The position numbers and the translations under genes are program-made. A stretch of DNA of 34,815 nt from an uncultured Bacteroidia bacterium (GTDB taxonomy: Bacteria > Bacteroidota > Bacteroidia > Bacteroidales > UBA932), in NCBI GenBank assembly GCA_902797035.1, contig CADBRH010000027.1, positions 1-34,815 on the forward strand, read 5' to 3'. The stretch's first letter is position 1. Each line of letters begins with the position of its first letter. This document shows, piece after piece, positions 1 to 7,785 of the stretch. The notes under the pieces were generated by a model. That model was not told the DNA's origin, did no database searches, and worked only from the letters and a program-made list of their open reading frames with translations.

Positions 1-46
1 CCTCTGATTAACAGTCAGATGCTCTAACCAACTGAGCTAAGGAGGA
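1..46 (-). tRNA. tRNA-Asn (GTT), 5' part only
   Basis: Read on the minus strand, this is the 5' two thirds of a tRNA. The acceptor strand starts at 46, followed by a D arm with GCTC/GAGC stem, and an anticodon stem TCTGA/TCAGA closing a CTGTTAA loop whose positions 34-36 are GTT, i.e. Asn. The variable region, T arm and 3' acceptor strand lie outside the window. It is divergent from the HU-like gene and has its own strong promoter. Confidence 0.93.
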
Positions 47-68
47 AGATTGTTCCCTTTCGGGATTG

Positions 69-99
69 CAAAGGTACAACAAAAAGACATTTCTCCAAA
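69..99 (-). promoter_or_regulatory. promoter of tRNA-Asn
   Basis: On the minus strand there is a TTTG at 99-96, then exactly 19 nt, then TACCTTTG at 76-69. This is a full match to the Bacteroidetes primary sigma consensus TTTG-N19-TAnnTTTG. It points at the tRNA-Asn, whose 5' end is 23 nt downstream of the -7 box. Confidence 0.85.
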
Positions 100-120
100 T
101 TTTTTGTACGTTTTTTTGTT

Positions 121-128
121 TATCTTTG
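121..128 (+). promoter_or_regulatory. -7 box for the cell-wall salvage operon
   Basis: TATCTTTG matches TAnnTTTG and ends 23 nt before the ATG at 152, giving a short leader. No TTTG lies at the ideal 19-nt distance; the nearest, at 103-106, is 14 nt away, so the -33 element is weak or absent. Confidence 0.6.
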
Positions 129-151
129 TATGAACAATCGACACCTGAGAG

Positions 152-802
152 ATGGATATCGACCTTTTCGCGGACATAGTCAATGATCTGGTCATGGACA
201 ATGACGAGGTCACGTTACCTGGTCTGGGGACTTTCGTCTCAGAGTTGATGCCTTCCACCTTCTCGGATAAAGGCTACACGATCAACCCTCCCTACAGGCG
301 GCTGTCTTTCCGCCAGCGCTGGAACGACGAGGACAGCCTGTTGGCTGACTTCTATTCCAGGACAAACGGGATAGGGAAAGAACAGGCGGAGAAAATAGTC
401 GGCGAGTTTCTCTCGGGCCTGAAAGACACTCTTCAATCCAAGAAAATGGTCCTTCTTCCGGGACTCGGCCGTCTGCGCGCGACCAAGGAAAACACCTTCT
501 TCTTCATCGCGGACGAGGATCTGGAAATTTATCCATACGGTTTCGGGCTGGAGCCTGTTTCGCTGAAAACCCACGAAGAGACACCCGGTGAGGTGTCCGC
601 CGCCGTCCGTGAGCTCAAGGATATCGTCGAGGAGAGGGAACGGCGTCCCTGGCTCAAGGTGGTTATTGCGGTCGCGGGAGCCGCCATCGTTATCCTGGGC
701 GTCTTCGCCGCTCTTGGCCGTCTCGCCCCGGGCTTTGTGGACAAGTTGCTCTACAACAAGGAGGAATTGACTGTCATTAAATATTGGGAATCAAATGTTT
801 GA
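152..802 (+). CDS. HU-CCDC81-type protein with C-terminal membrane anchor
   Basis: 216 aa. Two HU-like halves are visible, each with a 'LPGLG' turn (residues 22-26 and 102-106): domain 1 about 1-58, domain 2 about 60-135. This is the arrangement of the Bacteroidetes HU-CCDC81 family. A single hydrophobic segment at about 168-188 (VVIAVAGAAIVILGVFAAL) would place the HU-like part in the cytoplasm, anchored to the inner membrane. Relatives often end in a SPOR peptidoglycan-binding domain; here the protein stops soon after the membrane helix, at residue 216. It opens the cell-wall salvage cluster, 23 nt behind a TATCTTTG box, and its end overlaps the next start by 8 nt. DNA binding is not shown by the sequence; a structural role near the envelope is an inference. 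Confidence 0.8.
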   Translation: MDIDLFADIVNDLVMDNDEVTLPGLGTFVSELMPSTFSDKGYTINPPYRRLSFRQRWNDEDSLLADFYSRTNGIGKEQAEKIVGEFLSGLKDTLQSKKMVLLPGLGRLRATKENTFFFIADEDLEIYPYGFGLEPVSLKTHEETPGEVSAAVRELKDIVEERERRPWLKVVIAVAGAAIVILGVFAALGRLAPGFVDKLLYNKEELTVIKYWESNV

Positions 803-1385
803 ACTCATCTATCCATTCGATCCCGCCCCCTTGCTGCCTCTTCCGACCGCCGAGAAACCAGGCATATATCCCCGTGTCGGGTCCGAGATGCTTCCCGTGG
901 TGGAGGAGAACGGGCTTGTGATAGGCCAGGCCTCCAGGAAAGACATCCACTCCGGTCTCAAACTGCTTCATCCGGTCGTACATCTTCATATCCTGAACCG
1001 CTCCTCCGAGCTTTTCCTCCAAAAGAGGTCCATGTCCAAGGATCTGCTTCCCGGCATGTGGGACACCGCGGTGGGAGGACATGTGGATTACGGCGAGCTT
1101 TTGGAGGCAGCCTTGTACAGGGAGGCCTCTGAGGAGCTTGGCTTCACGGCCTTCAATCCCGTATATCTCAAAACTTATGTTTGGGAAAGCTCCACTGAGA
1201 GAGAGTTGGTCAATGTTTTCGCCGCGGTCGGTGATTTCAGGATACACGCCGCCAATGACGAGGTTTCAGACTGCCGTTACTGGCCCTTGGAAGAAATATT
1301 CTCCTCTCTTGGGAAAGGGGTTTTCACCCCGAACTTCGAGCATGAGTTCGCCACTTTCAAAGACACCCTCACCGCCCTGTTATGA
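795..1385 (+). CDS. NUDIX hydrolase
   Basis: 196 aa with a perfect Nudix box (G-x5-E-x7-REUxEExGU) at residues 95-117, from GGHVDYGE to REASEELGF. The box binds divalent metal and cleaves nucleoside-diphosphate-linked or related diphosphate substrates. The region before it ('LHIL..LFLQKRSMSKDLLPGMWD') resembles the IPP-isomerase-like/YfcD branch, which does not fix the substrate. It starts inside the HU-like gene (8-nt overlap), and its TGA overlaps the next ATG (ATGA), so translational coupling on both sides is likely. Given the operon, a UDP-sugar or other wall precursor is possible, but this is a guess. Confidence 0.85.
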   Translation: MFELIYPFDPAPLLPLPTAEKPGIYPRVGSEMLPVVEENGLVIGQASRKDIHSGLKLLHPVVHLHILNRSSELFLQKRSMSKDLLPGMWDTAVGGHVDYGELLEAALYREASEELGFTAFNPVYLKTYVWESSTERELVNVFAAVGDFRIHAANDEVSDCRYWPLEEIFSSLGKGVFTPNFEHEFATFKDTLTALL

Positions 1386-3586
1386 TGACGGCCGACATTG
1401 ACAAATTCATAGGGGACCAGCTCTCGGTCTGGCCTCTCGCCGCCGCGAACTACCGCTATCTGAAAAAGGTCAGGACCAAGACCTTGAATGTCGGGGGACT
1501 TGATGTGACGGTTCAATTGAACCCTTGCCGGCGGGTCTCTTCCGAGGCCGCTCTCGACCCTGCCTCGATAGCCTCAAGACCTTGTTTCCTTTGTCCGGAG
1601 AACCGTCCGGCGGAACAGTGGAATATCGAATTCGAGGGTCGCAAGGAACGGATGTACCGAGTCACCCTCAACCCTTATCCGATATTCCCTAGGCATCTTG
1701 TCATTTCCGGATTTGAGCATGTGCCGCAATCCATATGGCGTCGCTACCCGGACATGCTTGACTTCACTTTGGAGAACAAGGGCTTCATTTGTTTTTACAA
1801 CGGCCCCCGTTGCGGGGCCTCGGCCCCCGACCATATTCATTTCCAGGCGTGTCCCGAAGGGAGTATGCCGCTCGTTGAGAGAGTGGACAGTTTGCTTGAC
1901 TCCGATTCGGAAGCGCTTGAATATCAAACTAATGTCAAGGAGGCTCGCCTATATCGCCTGAATATGTACGCCAATGGCGTCTATGTGTTGAACGCCACCA
2001 CAGCGAAATCCCAGGCCAAGCTGTTTTACAGGCTTCTTGACTGCGCTCCTTTGAAAGAGGGTGATTCCGAGCCGAGGATAAACGTCATCGTGTGGCGCTC
2101 CAAGGGAGAATACAGGACCTTGGTTATATTCAGGGAAAAGCACCGTCCCCGTCATTATTTCTCCGACGGGCAGGACCATCTCTCCATGAGTCCCGGTTGC
2201 GCCGACTTGGGTGGGGTGTTCGTCACCACCAGAGAGGAGGAATTCGACAAACTTGACTCAAACCAGCTCGGTGAGATCGTGAGGGATGTCACTCTCTCCA
2301 AGGAGACTGACGACGAGATCTCATGGCGCCTGACACGTACCCAGGACACTCTGGAGGTGGGTGTCATGTCTGCCTCGGAGATCGAGTTCGAGATACTCTC
2401 CGACGGGGCGGGACCGCAGAAAGTGTCTTATGAAGATGGCCGGATATCGTATAACGGAGTCCTCTACGACGAGCTCGTGTTCGAGGCCCAGACTGAGGCC
2501 GCGATGTTCGCCGAGCCGTCTTTCCTGCTGAATGGAGTCACCATCGGGGTGGATTTCCACTGGGAGCGGGAAGTGACGATGATATTCGCGGGGACTCTCA
2601 AGTTCATAGTGGATGGGGACAAGGTAACGGCTGTCAATGTGGTCGGTGTGGAGGATTACCTTTTGAGCGTGATCTCCTCCGAGATGAAGGCCTCCGCCGG
2701 GCTTGAGTTCCTCAAGGCGCACGCTGTGATCTCCCGCTCTTGGGTGATGGCCCAGATCGCGAACCGGAAAAAGAAGTCTGCCGCCCCGACGACCGAAAGT
2801 GCAGTACCTTCCAAAGAAGCCTTGAGAGGCGATGAATATATCAAGTGGTTCGACCATGAGGACCATACCTTGTTCGACGTCTGCGCCGATGACCATTGCC
2901 AACGCTACCAGGGCCTGACCATGGCGGTGGGGGAGACTGTCCGGAAGGCCATCGACCAGACCTGGGGATTGACCCTGGTTTCGGACGGGGAGATCTGCGA
3001 CGCCCGTTTCTCGAAATGCTGCGGGGGGCGCATGGAAGTGTTCTCCACTTGTTGGGAGGATAAGGAATATCCTTACCTACAGCCGCTTCCGGACACTCCG
3101 GGGGAAAAGGAAGGAGCGGATCCTTTCTGCCATACCGACGACTTGGGCATCCTCTCACAGGTCCTCAATGATTATGACTTGGAGACAAGGGACTTCTACA
3201 GGTGGAAGACTGAGTACACCCGGACTGAAGTCTCGGACTTGGTCCGCCGCCGTTCCGGGATCGATTTCGGTGAGATTAAGGATCTGGTCCCGGTTGAGCG
3301 GGGTCCTTCCGGAAGGCTGAAGAAATTGAGAATCATCGGGGACAAGCGCTCGATGGTCATCGGGAAAGAGTTGATAATCAGAAGGTGGCTCTCGGATTCC
3401 CATCTCAAGAGCTCGGCTTTCGAGGTCAAGTGGGAAGGGGATAGACTGATCCTTGACGGCTCCGGTTGGGGCCATGGTGTCGGCCTGTGCCAGATTGGTG
3501 CCGCCGTGATGGGCAGCCGCGGATATTCATGCGAGGAGATCCTCCGCCACTACTATCCCGGGGCCGAGTTGAAACGAATGAAATAA
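1382..3586 (+). CDS. DUF4922-SpoIID/LytB fusion protein
   Basis: 734 aa in two parts. The N-terminal ~320 residues match DUF4922, a HIT/GalT-like fold: Cys pair in PCFLCPENRP (67-76), 'PRHLVI' (103-108), and a HIT-type 'APDHIHFQ' (148-155) with H151 and H153. Known relatives of this fold are nucleotidyl transferases or phosphorylases acting on nucleotide sugars. The C-terminal half is a SpoIID/LytB domain: 'EDYLLSVISSEM' (424-435), where E434 aligns with the SpoIID lytic transglycosylase glutamate, and 'GSGWGHGVGLCQIGA' near 694-708. No signal peptide is seen, which is odd for a peptidoglycan-cutting domain and leaves its compartment open. It is coupled to the NUDIX gene by an ATGA overlap and followed 9 nt later by the MFS gene. 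The functional link between the two halves is unknown to me. Confidence 0.85.
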   Translation: MMTADIDKFIGDQLSVWPLAAANYRYLKKVRTKTLNVGGLDVTVQLNPCRRVSSEAALDPASIASRPCFLCPENRPAEQWNIEFEGRKERMYRVTLNPYPIFPRHLVISGFEHVPQSIWRRYPDMLDFTLENKGFICFYNGPRCGASAPDHIHFQACPEGSMPLVERVDSLLDSDSEALEYQTNVKEARLYRLNMYANGVYVLNATTAKSQAKLFYRLLDCAPLKEGDSEPRINVIVWRSKGEYRTLVIFREKHRPRHYFSDGQDHLSMSPGCADLGGVFVTTREEEFDKLDSNQLGEIVRDVTLSKETDDEISWRLTRTQDTLEVGVMSASEIEFEILSDGAGPQKVSYEDGRISYNGVLYDELVFEAQTEAAMFAEPSFLLNGVTIGVDFHWEREVTMIFAGTLKFIVDGDKVTAVNVVGVEDYLLSVISSEMKASAGLEFLKAHAVISRSWVMAQIANRKKKSAAPTTESAVPSKEALRGDEYIKWFDHEDHTLFDVCADDHCQRYQGLTMAVGETVRKAIDQTWGLTLVSDGEICDARFSKCCGGRMEVFSTCWEDKEYPYLQPLPDTPGEKEGADPFCHTDDLGILSQVLNDYDLETRDFYRWKTEYTRTEVSDLVRRRSGIDFGEIKDLVPVERGPSGRLKKLRIIGDKRSMVIGKELIIRRWLSDSHLKSSAFEVKWEGDRLILDGSGWGHGVGLCQIGAAVMGSRGYSCEEILRHYYPGAELKRMK

Positions 3587-3595
3587 GTTTAGATA

Positions 3596-4909
3596 ATGAG
3601 CAAAAGATCACCCTGGTTCTGGATTCCTACCGTGTACGCCGCCGAGGGACTTCCCAACATCATCGTCACCGGCGTGTCCGTGGTCATTCTGCTTCAGATG
3701 GGCATGACCAACACCCAGATCGCCCTTTACACAAGCTGGCTTCAGCTCCCTTGGATCATCAAGCCGCTCTGGAGCCCGTTCGTGGACATATTCAAGACCA
3801 AACGCTGGTGGGTCATAACCATGCAGGCTCTCCTCGGCGCCGCTTTCGCCGGCGTGGCGTTCACGATTAACTCCTCATGGTGGTTCCAGTGCATCATGTT
3901 CTTCCTGTTCCTGATGGGCTTTTCCAGCGCCACCCACGACATCGCGGCGGACGGGTACTACATGATCGAGCTGGACGACAGCCAGCAGTCCTTCTTTGTG
4001 GGGATCCGCAACACAGTCTATCGCCTCGCTGTCATCTTCGGCAACGGAGTGCTGGTCCCTGTCGCGGGGTTGATCCAGAGGGCCTCCGGAGGCAAGGTGG
4101 CTTTCTCGTGGAGCCTGGTGTTCTTCGGCCTGGCCGGATTGTTCATAGCCATCGCCCTCTACCATAAGTTCTATCTTCCGGTGAGCGAGAACGACAGTCC
4201 CAGAAACCTGACCACCAAGGAGACTTTCAAGACCTTGGGCCGCTCACTGAGCACCTATTTCACAAAATTCCCTCTCAGGGAGACTATTGTGGCCATCCTC
4301 TTCCTGCTCCTGTTCCGCTTCCCCGAGGCGTTGTTGGCGAAGATGAGCCCCACTTTCCTCCTTCGCCCGGCTTCCGAGGGCGGCCTCGGCCTGACTTCCG
4401 AGCAATATGGTCTGGCCTACGGGACCATCGGGGTGATCGGCCTCCTTCTGGGTGGCATCCTCGGCGGTGTGCTGGCCAGCCGCCACGGCGTCAAGAAATG
4501 GCTGTGGCCCATGGTCCTGGCCCTTACCCTGCCTGATTTGGTTTATGTGTACCTCAGCGCGGGCCACGAGGTCGGCATGGGTGTGGTGACCGCCTGCATA
4601 TTCATCGAGCAGCTCGGTTACGGCTTCGGATTCACCGCCCTTACACTCTACATGCTGTATTTCAGCCAGGGTGAGTTCAAGACATCGCACTATTCCATCT
4701 GCACCGGACTCACATACCTTGGCCTGATGATCCCCGGCATGTTCTCCGGTTACCTCGCCGACAAACTCGGCTACCATCAGTTCTTCATCGTGGTCATGCT
4801 GTTCTGCGCCATCACTTTCCTGGTGACGGCCCTGATTAAGATCGACCCCTCTTTCGGGAAAGCCTCAGGAAAAGATAAAACCATAGATAATTCAGGCAAT
4901 GAGCAATAG
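3596..4909 (+). CDS. AmpG/MurT-like MFS permease
   Basis: 437 aa, strongly hydrophobic, about 12 membrane helices. Early residues (PTVYAAEGLPNIIV, then LQLPWIIKPLWSPFVD) match the AmpG / acetyl-CoA transporter-like branch of the major facilitator superfamily. AmpG imports anhydromuropeptides in Gram-negatives, and a related permease (MurT) next to a DUF1343 protein imports MurNAc in Tannerella forsythia. Here it sits between the SpoIID fusion (9-nt gap) and the NamZ gene (11-nt overlap). I infer that it imports MurNAc or a muropeptide across the inner membrane; exact substrate unproven. Confidence 0.85.
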   Translation: MSKRSPWFWIPTVYAAEGLPNIIVTGVSVVILLQMGMTNTQIALYTSWLQLPWIIKPLWSPFVDIFKTKRWWVITMQALLGAAFAGVAFTINSSWWFQCIMFFLFLMGFSSATHDIAADGYYMIELDDSQQSFFVGIRNTVYRLAVIFGNGVLVPVAGLIQRASGGKVAFSWSLVFFGLAGLFIAIALYHKFYLPVSENDSPRNLTTKETFKTLGRSLSTYFTKFPLRETIVAILFLLLFRFPEALLAKMSPTFLLRPASEGGLGLTSEQYGLAYGTIGVIGLLLGGILGGVLASRHGVKKWLWPMVLALTLPDLVYVYLSAGHEVGMGVVTACIFIEQLGYGFGFTALTLYMLYFSQGEFKTSHYSICTGLTYLGLMIPGMFSGYLADKLGYHQFFIVVMLFCAITFLVTALIKIDPSFGKASGKDKTIDNSGNEQ

Positions 4910-6167
4910 ATCAATTATTTCCATCACGAGAGCCCTCGTCACGACCATCGCCATACTCGTCACTTCCGCACTCGGTGCCCAAGTGAGAGTGGGGATAGAG
5001 GTGCTTGAGGGCCGCGGTTTCGAGGGCCTTGAGGGCAAGAGAGTAGGTCTCGTCACCAACCCCAGCGGAATCGACAGTCACTTGCGCTCCACCATCGACA
5101 TCCTGAACTCGGCGCCCCAGGTCGATCTCAAGAAGCTTTTCGCCCCCGAGCACGGCGTCCGCGGGGACATCTACGCGGGAGGACGTGTCGAGGACGGCAA
5201 GGATCCCGGGACCGGGCTGCCGGTCTATTCCGTCTACGGCGCCACCCGTAAGCCGACTCCCGAGATGCTCTCGGGACTGGATATCGTCGTCTATGACATC
5301 CAGGATGTGGGAAGCCGCTCGTACACATTTATCAGCACTCTCGGACTGATGATGCGCGCATGCGCCGAGCAGGGTATCGAGGTCATGGTCCTGGACCGTC
5401 CGAATCCCCTTGGGGGAGAGAAGGTGGAGGGGTGCCTCGTGGAGGACGGTTTCCATTCCTTCGTGAGCGAGTTCAAGATTCCTTACATCTACGGCCTCAC
5501 TGTGGGAGAGTTGGCGATGCTGATTAACGAGGAGGGCTTGAACCGCGGTGAGAAAGGCGACCTTCCCCCGCTGAAATGCAAGCTCTCGGTCATCCCCATG
5601 GACGGTTGGAAAAGGAATATGCTCTACAAGGACACCAAACTCCCATGGGTGCTCCCTTCCCCGAATATCCCTTATCCCGAGTCTGCCATCAACTATCCTT
5701 CCTCTGGGATAACCGGAGAATTCCAGGGGTACCTGAATATCGGGATAGGCTATACCCTGCCGTTCGAGGTCTTCGCCGCCGAGTGGATCGACGCCGACCT
5801 TCTCAAGGCTCGCCTGGACAGCTATAATCTTCCTGGAGTGGCTTTCAGGACTATTCATTTCAAGCCTTTCTCGGGAAGTTCGCAGGGGGTGCTCCTCCAT
5901 GGGGTGCAGTTCCATTACACCGATTTCGCGGCTGCCTGCTGCACATTGACACAGTTCTACGTGATGCAGGCGGTTCATGAGTTATACCCATCCAAAAACC
6001 CGTTTAAACTGTCCCCGGGTAGGAATAACATGTTCGATAAGGTTTGTGGTACGGATTATGTAAGGACGCATTTTGAGAGACGTCTGAAGGTCGAGGACAT
6101 CTCGGACTACTGGTCCAAGGATGTGGAAAGCTTCAAGAGACTCTCCAGAAAGTACCTGATGTACTAG
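4899..6167 (+). CDS. namZ: DUF1343 exo-beta-N-acetylmuramidase (NamZ family)
   Basis: 422 aa with an N-terminal signal peptide (hydrophobic stretch TIAILVTSALGA, cleavage near residue 27), so probably periplasmic. DUF1343 hallmarks follow in order: GLVTNPSGID, FAPEHGVRG, YDIQDVGSRSYT and LDRPNPLGG. Characterised NamZ enzymes release single MurNAc residues from non-reducing ends of peptidoglycan fragments. The start overlaps the permease gene by 11 nt, coupling release of the sugar to its import. It differs from SpoIID and NagZ types in being an exo-enzyme for muramic acid. Family assignment is firm; the exact substrate is by family. Confidence 0.88.
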   Translation: MSNRSIISITRALVTTIAILVTSALGAQVRVGIEVLEGRGFEGLEGKRVGLVTNPSGIDSHLRSTIDILNSAPQVDLKKLFAPEHGVRGDIYAGGRVEDGKDPGTGLPVYSVYGATRKPTPEMLSGLDIVVYDIQDVGSRSYTFISTLGLMMRACAEQGIEVMVLDRPNPLGGEKVEGCLVEDGFHSFVSEFKIPYIYGLTVGELAMLINEEGLNRGEKGDLPPLKCKLSVIPMDGWKRNMLYKDTKLPWVLPSPNIPYPESAINYPSSGITGEFQGYLNIGIGYTLPFEVFAAEWIDADLLKARLDSYNLPGVAFRTIHFKPFSGSSQGVLLHGVQFHYTDFAAACCTLTQFYVMQAVHELYPSKNPFKLSPGRNNMFDKVCGTDYVRTHFERRLKVEDISDYWSKDVESFKRLSRKYLMY

Positions 6168-6189
6168 TAACCACTAAAACCACTGCAAT

Positions 6190-7782
6190 ATGAAAAACAT
6201 CCTTAGAATCGCGACCGCATCGATAGTGGCTTTGGCCATGGTCGCGTTCCCTGTAGATTCTTACTCACAGGCCAGGCGTTCCTCTGGAAGTTCCAGAAGC
6301 GCCACCTCATCGAATAGCTCTTCCGCTAGAAGCTCGTCTTCTTCCAGCTCCCGCTCGCAGGTGGGAAGCGGATCCTCTCAGCGTAGTTCCGGCAGCGTCG
6401 CCAGAAGCTCCGGTTCCACCTCGAGCTCTCGCTCTCAGGTAGGAAACGGATCCTCTCAGCGTAACTCAGGCAGCGTCGCCAGAAGCTCCGGTTCCACCTC
6501 GAGCTCTCGCTCTCAGGTAGGAAACGGATCCTCTCAGCGTAACTCCGGCAGTGTCGCCAGAAGCTCCGGCTCCTCTTCTTCCTCGAGCTCACGCTCGCAG
6601 GTAGGAAACGGATCCTCTCAGCGTAGCTCCGGCAGCGCCGCCAGAAGTTCCAACTCCACCTCCTCCAGCAGCCGCTCTCAGGTTGGCAACGGCACTTCCC
6701 AGCGCAGCTCCGGCTCCGCCGCCAGAAGTTCCACCTCCTCCAGCAGCCGCTCTCAGGTCGGCAACGGCACTTCCCAGCGCAGCTCCGGCTCCGCCGCCAG
6801 AAGCTCCAACTCCGAGTCGAGGGTCGCCCGTCAGATCGGTGGATCGAACGCCAGAAGCAACATCGCCCGCGGCGCCGCCAGCGCGGCTTCCGCCAGGGAG
6901 CGTTCGCAGGGTGTCGGCAACGCCACCAGAGGCGGTCTCGCCCCTTATGACAAGAACAGTGTCAGAGGAAACGGTAACGTGATGAATGAGAGTCGCAATG
7001 ACTTTATGAGGATCGGCGAGGACAGGAATGTCCACAGGATCCCTCCGAGAGAGCGCGACTTCATGCCTTACGACCGTCCGGGACACTTCTGGGCTCACCA
7101 TCCTCACTACTATGGCTACAGGGTCAATTACCTGCCGCCTCGTTACAGGAGGCTGACCTACTGGGGCATCGACTACTGCTTCTACGACGGCATCTACTAC
7201 AGGCCTTATAACGGGTACTGGGTGGTTTGCAGACCTCCGTTCGGAGTTTGCATCGACGTCGCCATCTCTGATCTGCTCTTCACCTCAGTGCGCTTCGCGT
7301 ACTACCACAACACCTACCGTTTGTTCAGCGCCATTGACGCCAACAACCGGATCATCGACGAGCAGAACAGGATCATAGCTCAGAACAACGCGACCATCGC
7401 GGCGCAGAACAGCGCGTTCGCCCTGAACACGACCAGGGCCAATGACGCGGCCACTCTCGCCAACAGGCTCGGTCTCGCTCAGAGCTACGCCTACGCCAAC
7501 CAGCCGTACTACTATCAGGACGGAGTCTTCTACATCGTCAACTCAAACGGCCAGTACGAGGTCATAGTTCCTCCGGCCGGAGCTCTCGTCGAGGAGCTTC
7601 CCGATGATTACGACATCGTCACCCTGGACGGGGTTGACTACTACAAGGTCGATGACACTGTCTACCGTGTGACCCTCGTTGAGGGCAAGCCCTACCTCGA
7701 GGTCCTCGGACAGATGTACGGCAAGCTGGCCCAGAAGTACAACTACTACTCCAACGGAGTGACCTACAACAATCTCTATTAG
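6190..7782 (+). CDS. secreted Ser-rich repeat protein with DUF6515-like domain
   Basis: 530 aa. A signal peptide (IATASIVALAMVAFPVDSYSQA) is followed by a Ser/Arg/Gly low-complexity stretch with six tandem ~26-residue repeats (residues 54-210; SRSQVGNGSSQR...SGS.ARSS). Then comes a region with RxxxFMPYDRPGHFW and a Tyr-rich 'YYRPYNGYWVVCRPPFGVCI' segment. The C-terminal ~200 residues contain repeated 'G(V)xYY' units (DGVFYIV, DGVDYYKV, NGVTYNN) typical of DUF6515. Between them lies a short NR/DEQNRIIAQNN helix. Known members have no function assigned. It probably sits in the periplasm or at the outer membrane. It begins 22 nt after namZ and ends 3 nt before the kinase gene, so it belongs to the same operon. 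Confidence 0.75.
   Translation: MKNILRIATASIVALAMVAFPVDSYSQARRSSGSSRSATSSNSSSARSSSSSSSRSQVGSGSSQRSSGSVARSSGSTSSSRSQVGNGSSQRNSGSVARSSGSTSSSRSQVGNGSSQRNSGSVARSSGSSSSSSSRSQVGNGSSQRSSGSAARSSNSTSSSSRSQVGNGTSQRSSGSAARSSTSSSSRSQVGNGTSQRSSGSAARSSNSESRVARQIGGSNARSNIARGAASAASARERSQGVGNATRGGLAPYDKNSVRGNGNVMNESRNDFMRIGEDRNVHRIPPRERDFMPYDRPGHFWAHHPHYYGYRVNYLPPRYRRLTYWGIDYCFYDGIYYRPYNGYWVVCRPPFGVCIDVAISDLLFTSVRFAYYHNTYRLFSAIDANNRIIDEQNRIIAQNNATIAAQNSAFALNTTRANDAATLANRLGLAQSYAYANQPYYYQDGVFYIVNSNGQYEVIVPPAGALVEELPDDYDIVTLDGVDYYKVDDTVYRVTLVEGKPYLEVLGQMYGKLAQKYNYYSNGVTYNNLY
6349..6819 (+). repeat. six tandem ~78-bp coding repeats
   Basis: Inside the DUF6515 gene, six in-frame copies of a unit starting SRSQVG encode residues 54-210. 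Copies 2 and 3 are nearly identical at the DNA level, so the array should be prone to slippage and length variation. All copies keep the frame. Confidence 0.9.
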
Positions 7783-7785
7783 TGA

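Noticed and set aside
4911-5978. Long open frame (355 codons) on the minus strand opposite namZ
   Set aside because: It is the shadow of a GC-rich gene; the product is His/Asp-rich with no domain, while the plus strand encodes a clear DUF1343 protein with signal peptide.
6349-6819. CRISPR-like array
   Set aside because: The repeats are contiguous coding units without unique spacers, and no cas genes are nearby.
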